NCBI GenBank assembly: GCA_036897485.1
Contig: JAYMTF010001575.1
Span: 1 to 22,458, forward strand
Length of the DNA stretch: 22,458 bases
Reading direction: 5' to 3'
Source: Pelargonium nanum
Taxonomy: Eukaryota > Streptophyta > Magnoliopsida > Geraniales > Geraniaceae
The position numbers and the translations under genes are program-made. Of the stretch, positions 1 to 9,317 are shown in pieces; position 1 is the first letter of the stretch; every line of letters starts with the position of its first letter. Under the pieces are notes generated by a model. That model was not told where the DNA came from, made no database searches, and worked only from the letters and a program-made list of their open reading frames with translations.

Positions 1-100
1 GGAAAAACAATAATATAATAACCTAAAAATAGAAACAGGATACTCATTTTGGGACAAAATTTTTTAAACAAACAAGACACTCATTTTGGGACGGAGGAAG
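1..100. mobile_element. Stowaway-type MITE (Tc1/mariner), right end, cut by window edge
   Basis: The sequence ends in CATTTTGGGACGGAGGAAG followed by TA (101-102). That is the inverted Stowaway terminus (CTCCCTCCGTCCCAAAATG) with its TA target site. A second subterminal copy, ACTCATTTTGGGACAAAA, lies at about 41-58. The left end lies outside the window. The element sits about 200 bp downstream of the RAF2 stop codon. Confidence 0.75.
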
Positions 101-305
101 TACCAATTAGAAATCGGAGACATAACAGGAAATCTGAATAAACAATGATTCATATACAAGAAATTTGATTAACAAAAATGGGTATAGAATGTGCCAAGAT
201 TTGCACCAAATGAGATTTCTTTTAACTTTTGGCAGAACTCAATGCCACTACTACAATTGCAGATTTATATTGGTAATTGTTCAAGAAAACAAACAAACAC
301 TCCTA

Positions 306-2899
306 TTATGCCCAAGCCCGTCTTCTGGGGACAAGATCCGATGTTTTTATCGCATCTATTTTAGCAGCCACAATGAAATCGTTCATACTCAAACCTCCTG
401 CACGATTCATACATTCTTTGTCAGATAGCAAAACTAATAATGTATTAACAGTCCAATATATCATCAACATGAGCAGCTAGTTTGTACTAGTTTTATCTCA
501 TCATAGGAATAGAACTGAAATTTAAATTTTACTGGTGACGGTTTACAGACATTATGGTTCACAGCAAATAAAGCGGAAAGAGCTTGGTCACTTACCAATA
601 GAAGACGTCCAGAGTTCAGCTCTGACTTGATTTGGTTGTTCTAAGTGAAGATTAGGGAAATGCCCTGCAGCTTCTGAAACCTTGTAAATCCGATTGATTA
701 GTTCAACACCGCATTTATAGTCCCTCAACTTCCACAGACACTGTAGTTTGAGTCCGTCTTCTTCTTCCAATAGTCTCCACCCAATAACCTACAAACAAAC
801 ACAAAATAGATAATAAGCAACAGCATTGTCTTTTTGGCTTCCAATATCTGATAGACGTCAACAATGCATGAGCATCTTATGTACTCAGAATAATAAAAGC
901 AAAAAATTCAAAAAATCAACAGTAGAATCTTATTTCAGTAATTTCTATAATCAACATTTTGGAAGCTAGCAATAAGAATACAAAATGATGCAGGTTGCAG
1001 GGTTTTGGTAGTTTGAAAAGACTTGTGAGTTTTGAGTAACCATAGAGTCCCTTTGATGGAGATGTTAAGCATTGGAATACGAGGCGCTAAAGGGGAGATG
1101 TTAAGTTTAGCACACAATGTTAAGCCCCGCTATTTCACATTCTCTCTTTTCTTAGCATTCATAATAGTAGGTGCTAAGCATTAGAGAATAAAAAGCTAAA
1201 GAGGGTGTTAAGCCATGTGGCACACACTCTCTCATTTTAGCATCTCCAACGCTTAGCTATTTTATGGGATGTTAAGGAAGAGAGAGTGTGTCACCTCAAT
1301 ACCTCATCATGTGAGTGTTTAGCATTTTTCTCTCCAATGCTTAGCACCCACTACAATGAATGCTAAGAGGAGAGAGAATGTGAAATAGTGAGGCCTAGAA
1401 TTGGGTGCTAAGCTTAGCATTGTCTCCTTAACATCTCTTCTTAGCACATCATACTCCAATGTTTATCATCTTTCGCCTTAGCATCTCTTCTTAAGAACAT
1501 CTCCAATGTTTAACTACTATATGGGGTGCTAAGAAGAAGAGAGAGTGTGTCTCATCATCATGTGAGAGCTTAGCATTTTTCTCCCCAATGCTTAGCACCA
1601 CTTTAATATATGCTAAGAGGAGAGAGAATGTGAAATAATGTGGCATAGCATTGGGTGCTAAGTTTAACATTTTTCTCCCCAATACTTAGCACCACTATAA
1701 TAAAAGCTAAGAGGAGAGGGAATGTGAAATAATGTGGCTTAACATTGGGTGCTAAGCTTAGCATCCCATCCTTAACACCTACTACTCCAATGCTTAGCAC
1801 CTCCATCAAGGGTCTTAGAGCCTCTCTTAGCATCCCCATTGGAAATGCTCTAACACCTCATACTCCAATGCTTATCATCTCTATCAAAGGGGATCTAATT
1901 GCACCTTCAATGCTTAGCTATTTTATAGGGTGCTAAGGAGAAGAGAGAGTGTGTCACCTCGTCATGTGAGTACTTAATATCTACTAAGCATTTACTCAAC
2001 ATTTTTCTCCAATGCTTAGCACCCACTACAATGAATGCTAAGAGGAGAGAGTGTGAAACAGTGAGGCTTAGGAATAGGTGCTAAGCTTAGCATCTCCTCC
2101 TCAATATCATTTCTTAGCACCTCTTGCTCCAATGCTTAGCATCTCTATCAAAAGGCTCTAAGGGTTTAGAGCCTCTCTTAGCATCTCCAACTGTGTTAAT
2201 AGTATAATGCTACAAATGATATCTCAGGGCATTCAACTCATCATCAAAATCAAGCCCCAGAGCAAAAGGAAGGTGCAGAGCAGCCCTTGATTGCAGTTTC
2301 TACTTGTTTTCTATAGAGTAAGCACAAATGATAGAGTCAGTTTTACCATATATTCAAAAATCAAAATTAGGCAACAGAGCTGAGCAAAACCTAATGTTCT
2401 GCAATCTTATGAATTCCAATTAACCTAAAAGCTTAAACTGACAGTCAATGGTTCAACAATTATGCACAATTATCTCCACTAGCCCCACAAAAACTTCTAG
2501 GTTTTGTGACAAAACAGGCAAAAAATAACAAAAATTAGCAGATAAGTGATGTAAAAAGACCTTCCTCAAGAGCTTGGTGGCAGCATCTGAAGACATGGGA
2601 GGTTGAAGAGGAGAAACAGGAGAGAGTTCTTGTTGGGAGAGAGCGAGGGCAGAGATGTTGGGGATGAGAATCTTGTGCTCCGTATCAAGGTTACCGACCT
2701 TCTCGCCGAACCCGCTGGCTATCTCCGCCGGGAAGGGGTCTCTGGCGCCAAAATCGCCCAACATGTCGCTGCCCAAGGCGCGGCGGTTTCTGAGGACCAC
2801 CCTGCTCGGACCCGCCGGAAAGGCCGGAGAGAGGTGGCGCGGCGCCGAGAGAGAGGGGAAGAGGGCAGATAAGGAGACGCTGGTGCCTGTGCCTGCCAT
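306..2899 (-). CDS. RAF2: Chloroplast PCD-like Rubisco assembly factor (RAF2/SDIRIP1 type), 3 exons
   Basis: Exons on the minus strand are 2899-2561, 788-596 and 397-306 (339+193+92 nt), giving 207 aa and a TAA stop. Introns are 789-2560 (phase 0) and 398-595 (phase 1); both are GT-AG and the joins keep the frame. Residues 1 to about 43 are Ser/Arg-rich and poor in acidic residues, like a chloroplast transit peptide. The mature part starts with DMLGDFGARDPFPAEI and ends in a pterin-4a-carbinolamine dehydratase (PCD) fold, about 114-195, including CGVELINRIYKVSEAAGH and GGLSMNDFIVAAKID. It matches Arabidopsis AT5G51110 (RAF2/SDIRIP1) from end to end as I remember it. The family is reported to help Rubisco assembly in the stroma and, in Arabidopsis, to act in ABA/salt signalling. 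The PCD signature HHP-E-W reads H156-F-P-N-L here, so dehydratase activity is doubtful (inference). Exon 1 is GC-rich. The start is the only in-frame ATG that precedes a transit peptide. Confidence 0.93.
1043..2190. repeat. Fold-back (inverted plus direct) repeat cluster in RAF2 intron 1, MITE-like
   Basis: About 1.15 kb of intron 1 is built from diverged copies of one unit rich in CTTAGCA/TGCTAAG. I count about 29 exact TTAGCA or TGCTAA hexamers by hand. An inverted copy (about 1047-1233) faces a direct copy (about 1280-1480). A second direct copy (about 1497-1830) holds an internal tandem duplication of about 100 bp (about 1570-1668 and 1669-1760). A third lies at about 1905-2190. Shared landmarks, in order, are GAGAGAGTGTGTC, CATGTGAG, TTTTTCTCCAATGCTTAGCA, GGAGAGAGAATGTGAAATA and TTGGGTGCTAAGCTTAGCAT. 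The outer borders are inverted: CCCTTTGATGGAGATG on the left and CATCTCTATCAAAAGG on the right. This looks like nested or rearranged fold-back MITEs without coding capacity. I cannot assign a superfamily safely. Confidence 0.75.
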
Positions 2900-3258
2900 G
2901 GGATTGGGAGCTCAACACTGTGCCTGTGTGGATGATACAAGAAATGCTAGCGACAGTTGATTCTTATCCGTTGGTTGTATTGTAGTATCAAAAATGTAAC
3001 GTCGACTCGTATTGGTGGACTATCTTATTATGTACATGCATCATGCATCATGCTTTTACTTCACATAGAGTGCTTGCAATTTGAATTGGATTTGTTTGTA
3101 TTCGTATTGATGAAGTCTAATTCGAATATGATTTGAAATAAGTTCGGATAAAATTTGAAATTTTAGGATAAAACTAATTGATTCTACGATCCAATTCGAT
3201 GACTAGATTACGAATGCTCGCACGTTGAGATCCAAGCTGACAACTCTGTCTATTTATG
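2900..3258. promoter_or_regulatory. 5' flank of RAF2 gene
   Basis: This stretch lies upstream of the RAF2 start codon, which reads to the left. On the minus strand it has an I-box core GATAAG (2963-2968 on the plus strand as CTTATC), a motif common in light-regulated nuclear genes for chloroplast proteins. No convincing TATA box is placed. The rest is AT-rich with no coding potential; the short plus-strand reading frame here is antisense to exon 1 and its leader. Confidence 0.35.
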
Positions 3259-3260
3259 TA

Positions 3261-3767
3261 CTTTATGTGTCTTAAAATAAGTGTTACATTTGAGTTGAGT
3301 TTTTGTCTATAAATAATTTTTTTTTATAAAAAAAATTTAGTTATTAATGAATTATCAACAATGTTTATGTAATAATTTATCTAGTATCTATAGAGTCTGT
3401 AAGAATTCATGTCCATATGGAAGAGTAAAATACAACACTACACGTTGGTCTTCAACGTAGTAATCGAGAAGGCGGATGTAACTTTCTCCAAAATCATAGC
3501 TCATTCCTATTTCATGGCTTCGATCATCCTAAAAGTCAAGGCTCCCCCTCCGATTGGAGCTCCCAAAACTGCAAACATCCTCCTCTTACATACAAGTTTA
3601 CTCTCATGTACTGAATCTCCATAGCCATGTACTTGTATCTTCACCCTGGGTGCTTTCCATTAATAAAGCACTTTTATCACTAATAAAAAAATATAACACT
3701 AAGTACCTTCACCTTGTTTTTTTCTTAAAATTAGAAAGGAAAACACTTGTTTTGAAAACGGACGAAG
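3261..3767. mobile_element. Stowaway-like MITE interrupted by a retroposon
   Basis: The left end follows TA (3259-3260) and reads CTTTATGTGTCTTAAAATAA. The right end, reverse-complemented, reads CTTCGTCCGTTTTCAAAACA and is followed by TA (3768-3769). Interior pieces match the complete MITE at 10123-10341: CATGTCCATA then ACAACACTA on the left side, and TTAGAAAGG near the right end. About 260 bp of unrelated DNA (3441-3701, including one copy of the target duplication) splits it. It is more diverged than the other copies, so probably older. Confidence 0.6.
3441..3687 (+). mobile_element. Poly(A)-ended retroposon (probably 5'-truncated LINE end) nested in the MITE
   Basis: The insert is flanked by AAAATACAACACTA (3427-3440) and AAAATATAACACTA (3688-3701), a 14-bp target-site duplication with one mismatch. 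Its right end is GTGCTTTCCATTAATAAAGC followed by an A-rich run, the usual look of plant L1-type 3' ends. It has no coding domain I recognise and no clear tRNA-like A/B boxes, so LINE is preferred to SINE, but this is inference. Confidence 0.6.
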
Positions 3768-3769
3768 TA

Positions 3770-4224
3770 TTATTTTTGTTTTTTTGTGTGTATTTGCTGC
3801 TTGGAATTTTGTTGTGCAATTTTTGCATTCAATTTTAACTTGAATCAAATATTTTCACCTCTTATTTGTTCAATTTATTCATACACATAACAAATTCAAA
3901 TATGGAATGTTAAGTTTGAAATTCCTTCTACAAGGTGTGTCAAGTCAATTTATACATTATATAATTTTGGCCTAACCCAATTGTTATCACTAATTATGAC
4001 CAATATCATTTGCAGAATCCCATTGAATTAGGTAACAACAACCTGCTCAACTACTAGCAGAAGCTCAGGGCTAAAAATTGAATGAATTCATATTCCTTTA
4101 GCTTTCTTCCATAATCTGTGTGATTTGAATCCAGTCTTAAATCTGTACCAATTGGCAAATTATGGACAAAGGTTTCCTCAAGAACATACACGGTTTGGAG
4201 TCGAGAGTCGGCTTCGATAGTTAG
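3770..4224. other. 3' flank of the metacaspase gene
   Basis: AT-rich non-coding DNA downstream (to the left) of the metacaspase stop codon. A minus-strand AATAAA (3874-3879 on the plus strand as TTTATT) lies about 350 bp past the stop and could be a poly(A) signal. I see no gene or other repeat here. Confidence 0.35.
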
Positions 4225-7200
4225 TCAGAGAGAGAAAGGCTTTTTGAACACATCAAATTGTTCGTTAGAAGTGAGTTGTGGTTCCTGCACAAACGTCGCA
4301 AAACTATCATTAGCTGCACAGATTATAGGCAATTGCAAGATAAATATCGGTATCATATTGATGTGTGAAACTTACATCTCTAGTTCTAGTTTCTACTTTT
4401 TTTTTATCAGCAAAAAGTACCATATATTGATATGAAAGGATACCAAGAAGGAATCAAGGTACATTCACCATAGAATAAGGAAAAACAACTTGATTAAGGC
4501 TGAAACTAGAGTAAAATAAAACACACTAGCCGGGTTCGCCGTCCAGCTCAAAAAAGGCCAAGAGCTAGGCACGAGCGTTCCCTTGAATTTTGCCAGAAAA
4601 ATAAGGTAGGTCATGTTCTAGTTTCTAATTTAAAACAAAAGTGATTAAGCAATGCGAACATGCATATAAGTAAAATGGTTCAAGTTATCTTCTTTATGGT
4701 ACTTGGTATACTTGCTTCTTTTGGGACATAATTGACACTGAACAATAACAATCCTGAAAGATGATTCCTATGCAAAACAAGCACTACAAACATCTTTTAT
4801 TATTTGCAAGTTCATATGAGAATGGAACATGTGAGGACCATACCTGTCTCAGACCACCTCCATGACTTCCTCCAGACAAAAGCATGGAGACAAGAGATGT
4901 GACAAGACCACCATCAAGCCCGTTGTCTGTTTTGCGGATGGTAGCTCGCATAGCGGTTAACATGTCACCATATGTAGTTCCATGTCCGCGTTCAATGGCT
5001 TGGATGAAAGAGTATGTCATTGCACCCGTTGAGGTAATCTTTGATAAAGCCTGTGTGCCCACCGAAAGGAAAAACAAAAGTTAGATTAGGCTTTGTACTC
5101 ACGGTTCTGAGCTGCAAAAGAAATTAGTTATCTTTTTATCAATGATCTGCTTAAGATTTTACCGAAGTATCAGCAGAGGTCTGATTGTCATCACAGCCAC
5201 TGAAGGAAATGACTTCCCCACCTTTTGTTCCTTTCCACACACCTGACCGTGGCCGATGGTCCTCCCATACATACTTCCCATGTCTGCAGTTTCAACAAAC
5301 GGAGGAATGAATATATAAGCAAGTATGTAATGAGCATCAATCCCACGAGAAGCTGAGGTGCATACTCTTACTCTCCCTCCACGTGGTATTCTGTGGTATC
5401 GGTTTTCAATTCCAAGTAGCAATAATACCAAAAATAAAACTAACCTGTCCATCCTACACAGATATGGCAAATCTAACACTGTCCCGCTATGGCATGCATC
5501 TATAATTGCATGGAGCTTGACCCCCCAAGGAAGAGGCTTCACGATTGTTGTATTTATCTCATCATCAAGAATCATTCCTTGAGTTTCAAAGTCTGTGGGG
5601 CAAAGTGTCTCATCATATCCGTCCACTTCATCTCCAGTGTAATTCCTTTGTTGTGAACCATGACCAGAATAATGGAACACCAAGGAATCTCCAGGTTGAC
5701 AACCTTGGACAAGCCAATACAGTGCCATTCTCATGTTATATTTGGTCGGACGCTTGTGAATATCCATTTCTTCTTCTGCAAATTGAGTATCAGAAAGGGA
5801 TTGAGATCACTGATCAGAACAGGCCGGTGAACAACATGGAAAAAGAAAATCATATACATGGAAGCATAAAAAGAAACCACAATGCATAGCAGCTTCTCAT
5901 GCAAAAGAGCGCAACAATTGAACTGAATTGGAAACTAGATGAAAGCAAATATAAAGATACATCCCAAATCATCCCTTACTATCATAATTCTCAAGCACCA
6001 AGGCTGCCGAATATCCAACACAAGCAGAAGAATGCAGTCTGGTAATGTGCAAGTACAAGCTTTTCTATAAGCGAGCTAAACGGAGATGTGGGAAAAGCTT
6101 CTAGCTTCATAACGATTTCCACTTCTCATGGAATAATCAAATTTTCTCTCGCCATTAGAATCCTCACAAGCATCATAACAGCCAGCTCATTAAGTAGTAG
6201 AACAGAAAAGGTTTGGTCAACCAGAGTAAAAGTTGCACAATTTCACTAGCCCGATGATCTAATGTTCTTCCCCGAGCATTGTTTACCATTAAAGCCATCT
6301 CTGATTTATATTTAAAAATCATGAAATACTAGTCTTATAAGTGAAAGATGTTCTGAATATCAAAGTCAGGATCCAAATGTTAAACTTATTGAGTATACTT
6401 TAAATGAAAGATAAAGTACAAACTAATGATTCTATGTCCAAATTTGCTTGAACTTGACCAATCGCCATTATCATGGATATATAAATAAAGCAAAGGTAAA
6501 GTTTCTGTAACAATCATCACAAGATCGAGACAACCAATAATGATTCATAACGAAACTGTATAGGTGAACAGATCCGAAACACTGATCCACTCAATTATGC
6601 TATCAGAAATGATCATCAAAAAGCTAAATATAGTGCCAAAACTAAATTACAGAATTCAAATTGGAAAGTAAATTTTTAATAAAACAAAATTATGAACGCA
6701 AATTCAAATTACCAGTGAGCATGGTGATTAACAGATCCGAAACATTGATCCACTCAATTATGCTATCATAAATGACCATCAAAAGCTAAATATAGTGCCA
6801 AAACTAAATCACAGAATTCAAATTGGAAAGTAAATTTGTAATAAAAACAAAATTACTAACGCAAGTTCAAATTAATTACCAGTGAGCATGATGATGGACG
6901 ATTCAGGAAACTTGAACCGATTGATCAACAGGTACTTCATACACTTGGCGTCGTTCAGGCAGCCCTTCAGTTCGTTCTTGGTTCTCAAATACGACACCGC
7001 GCACACCACGGCCCGCTTCCGGCCGTGAGCCGGCGGAGGCGGCCCCGACGGCGCGTGATTGTAAGGGGACGGAGCGAGCGTTGACGGACGGTGGTTGTGG
7101 TGGTGGCTGGAGGAGGATTGGGAAGTTTCCGGTGGCGGCACGGCGCGTGAATCGGCAATGAGGGTGACGGCGTGGCATATGGCGCAGCGTATGGAGTTGA

Positions 7201-7276
7201 CCGCCGGTGGCAGCTGCAACGGGGTGTGACAGTGAGAGCAATTTACTAGCATTAACATGGTGGTCGTCGCCGGCAA
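4225..7276 (-). CDS. MC1: Type I metacaspase with LSD1-type zinc finger (MC1-like), 5 exons
   Basis: Exons on the minus strand are 7276-6880, 5775-5445, 5283-5163, 5050-4844 and 4284-4225 (397+331+121+207+60 nt), giving 371 aa and a TGA stop; AtMC1 is about the same length. Introns: 5776-6879, 5284-5444, 5051-5162, 4285-4843. Residues 9-38 form an LSD1-type zinc finger (C13, C16, C31, C34 in NCSHC and RCAIC). Residues about 48-85 are a Pro/Ser/His-rich linker. The p20 domain follows, from GRKRAVVCAVSY, with catalytic His171 in HYSGHGS and Cys227 in DACHSG. The p10 region includes SGCDDNQTSADTSALSKIT, and the protein ends in KPFSL. Metacaspases are Ca2+-dependent cysteine proteases that cut after Arg or Lys. 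AtMC1 promotes hypersensitive cell death and helps clear aggregates; the zinc finger mediates LSD1 binding. All catalytic residues are present, so it looks functional. The MC1 symbol reflects best resemblance; orthology to MC1 rather than MC2 or MC3 is inferred. Confidence 0.95.
4396..4614 (-). mobile_element. 5'-truncated LINE 3' end in metacaspase intron 4
   Basis: Read on the minus strand, the insert ends with ATATGGTACTTTTTGCTGAT and then nine A (T run at 4397-4405), typical of plant L1-type LINE 3' ends. A perfect 13-bp target-site duplication, GTTCTAGTTTCTA, flanks it at 4383-4395 and 4615-4627. It is about 219 bp long and lies in the same orientation as the host gene, inside the intron and away from the splice sites. 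No open reading frame remains. Confidence 0.75.
6567..6894. repeat. Tandem duplication spanning exon 1/intron 1 junction of the metacaspase gene
   Basis: Two adjacent copies of about 160 bp (about 6567-6727 and 6730-6894) share AACAGATCCGAAACA, TGATCCACTCAATTATGCTA, AGCTAAATATAGTGCCAAAA, CAGAATTCAAATTGGAAAGT and CCAGTGAGCATG. The right copy includes the last 15 or so bases of exon 1 and the true splice donor (6879-6878). The left copy therefore carries a second exon-end/donor unit, CATGCTCACTG|GTAATT on the minus strand, with GT at 6712-6711. Small substitutions and indels between copies suggest moderate age. Confidence 0.9.
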
Positions 7277-7364
7277 GGATTGGTCGGAGAAGAAAAGGTC
7301 AGCTCAATTTCAACGGCAACAACCAGAGAGAGAGACTTGTTTGATCTGATAATCTGATCGGAAT

Positions 7365-7386
7365 TATAAACAAATATATATATTTT
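7365..7386 (-). promoter_or_regulatory. Likely TATA box of the metacaspase gene
   Basis: On the minus strand the run TATATATATTTG lies about 100 bp upstream of the start codon at 7276, a suitable distance for a core promoter with a leader of 60-70 bp. It is the only strong TATA-like stretch close to the gene. Confidence 0.5.
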
Positions 7387-8990
7387 TTAAAAATGAAAAG
7401 TGGAGGAAGGTGAGTTGGAGGAACCGGAGAAGAAGGTTGTTTATTGTTTTGGATATGCAAATTAGGTACGTAATTTTTTTTTTTTTTTTGTGCGCGTAGC
7501 TGTTTTCAACGATCTGACGGTGAGTGCTGTTGTTTGATTTGGAGATGGACGGTTTGGATGGATTTATGTGTGAAGCGTGCACATAATAAAGGACTTTTGA
7601 AAGAAATTTTTTTTGTTTATTTTGTTGGGGGTTGGTAATTTACAAACGTGAATCTTTTGCTTGGTCCAAGCGATACAAATTGCGTTAGTGGTCAACTAAC
7701 GCCAGCAACTATATAATGGCATAGTAATCATTTTATTATAAAAAGTTCGTGTAGATCTTATCAAACTCATGTGCACCTTTGTGATGTCATCGCCCTGGCC
7801 TCTATTTAGCATCCACATAGGAACAAATCATCCGCGTCTTCAGACTTCAGTCAACTGATACCTTTCACTTATAATTCTCTCAGAATGACATGAATTACTT
7901 TTTCAAACTTCATTAAAGGTTTTTGCTTCACTGAGTCTTCATTGAATCTCCCCATTTGTCGGGCCACCACCACGACGTCTCATTCGGTTCAAACACTAAA
8001 ACGTTATTCCGAGCCGTATAGGCTCTTAGGTGCTTCATTCCTCCGTAAAAGTCTAGAGGACTTACAAATGCTCTGAAGCTTGTTTGGAGTTCGTGGTGAT
8101 ACGCCCGAAGTGTCATAGCACAATCCGCAAGTGGGGCCCAAATTGAACTCACCTTGGCAACAATCAACCACACGACGACACGTGACAATCTTGGTTTGTA
8201 AGTATAAATACTCATATTTTGGTAAGAGAGTGAGATCATGGGTGAAACAAAGATGCATTGAAACACACCTTTTCTACTTTCTCTCTACCTCCTTGTGATT
8301 TTTCTGCCGAGATCTTTCTCTTACGCTCAAGGGGCTGTCTTAGAAACACATCCGGAGTCTCCGTTTTTGGTATGTTGCCTCCCGAGACTCAAGCCTCCAG
8401 CTCAACCTCTGAGAGCCCAAGCTTCTTGCTCCGTTCCCGAATTCTGACACTTAGAACATTTTCAACAAAACCTCGCAACGCGTGGACAAGGCGACAACAT
8501 CTCTACTACACCGTCTTAACCCATACAAAAAAGGAAGCATCAACGTCTATTTTCATTAACGAGATAAAGTTTAGAAAATTGAGAAAACTTGGTACATGCT
8601 CAAACTCAATTATCTCTATGAAAATCTTATTTATGTTATTATATGCTCTTCCTCCCTCACTTGTGCTGTGATTATGCACGACATGTTTTATGGAATGACA
8701 ATATACAGATGTCCGTAGTATGCTTCATTTATGTATATCAATATATAGTCAAATTAAATTTAAGAAGTGTATGTTTCATGAGTCACTGCTTACAATATAG
8801 TTTAGGGTACCTGAATGAAAATACTTATAATTACCCCTATTTTTATAGTATAATAATAACAACGTTTTTCTTAATACAAGATCATTCAAGTCGAAGCAAT
8901 TGGATGTCCGATCCGGGCCTATATAACATGATCGATCGACATAAAGACTCCAACACTCAACCTTTGTTTCCCAAAAGAAAAAAAAACCTT
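7387..8990. other. Divergent intergenic region, no gene recognised
   Basis: This stretch lies between the minus-strand metacaspase and the plus-strand PABN gene. It has a 16-T run (7474-7489), AT-rich DNA, and a GC-richer block at about 7780-8560. In that block a minus-strand frame (7928-8266) reads 112 codons open and a plus-strand frame (8258-8671) reads 137 codons, but neither shows a domain I recognise. A TATAAATAC at about 8204-8212 with a CT-rich tract after it gives the block a vague resemblance to a plant LTR. I could not find paired ends, so it stays unclassified. Confidence 0.4.
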
Positions 8991-9044
8991 TGTTCCCCCC
9001 TAGGCCCTTAGTATGCGAATTACCCAACCCAATTCTCAAGGCAC

Positions 9045-9086
9045 TGGGCTGGGATGGGCCGTAGACATGGGCCAGGTCGTAGCCCA
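9045..9086. promoter_or_regulatory. Cluster of Site II (TGGGCY) elements upstream of PABN
   Basis: Four Site II motifs lie within 42 bp: TGGGCT (9045-9050), TGGGCC (9055-9060), TGGGCC (9068-9073), and AGCCCA (9081-9086, TGGGCT on the minus strand). In plants such clusters bind TCP factors and drive housekeeping genes for translation, RNA processing and cell proliferation. This fits a nuclear poly(A)-binding protein gene whose start codon is about 230 bp downstream after a CT-rich leader (about 9205-9245). Confidence 0.6.
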
Positions 9087-9317
9087 CCACTCACAGTTGT
9101 ATACCCAGACCTACTAGAACTGGAAACACGAAAAAGGACCCATAATTGATAGGTATTTACAATTCGCATCGTCTCTCGCATCCACCGATCGATCATACGC
9201 ACACACATACACCTCCCTATCCCTACCCTTCTCTTCTTCTTCTGTCAAACCCAAAACCCCAACAACCGAACTAGAGCTCCTTCTCCTTCTGCCACTGCAG
9301 ATTCGGCCATTACAGAT

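Noticed and set aside
1043-2190. CRISPR-like appearance of the regularly spaced repeats
   Set aside because: The repeats are both inverted and direct, vary in length and spacing, and lie in a plant intron.
2603-2960. Plus-strand open frames of 89 and 101 codons
   Set aside because: They are antisense to the GC-rich exon 1 of RAF2, whose own frame matches a known family.
5358-5889. Plus-strand open frames of 74 and 114 codons
   Set aside because: They are antisense to metacaspase exon 2 and its introns.
7928-8266. 112-codon minus-strand open frame
   Set aside because: No recognised domain, no introns or promoter evident, and the block looks like decayed repeat DNA. It is mentioned in the intergenic entry only.
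8258-8671. 137-codon plus-strand open frame
   Set aside because: No recognisable domain or family resemblance; composition follows local CT-richness.
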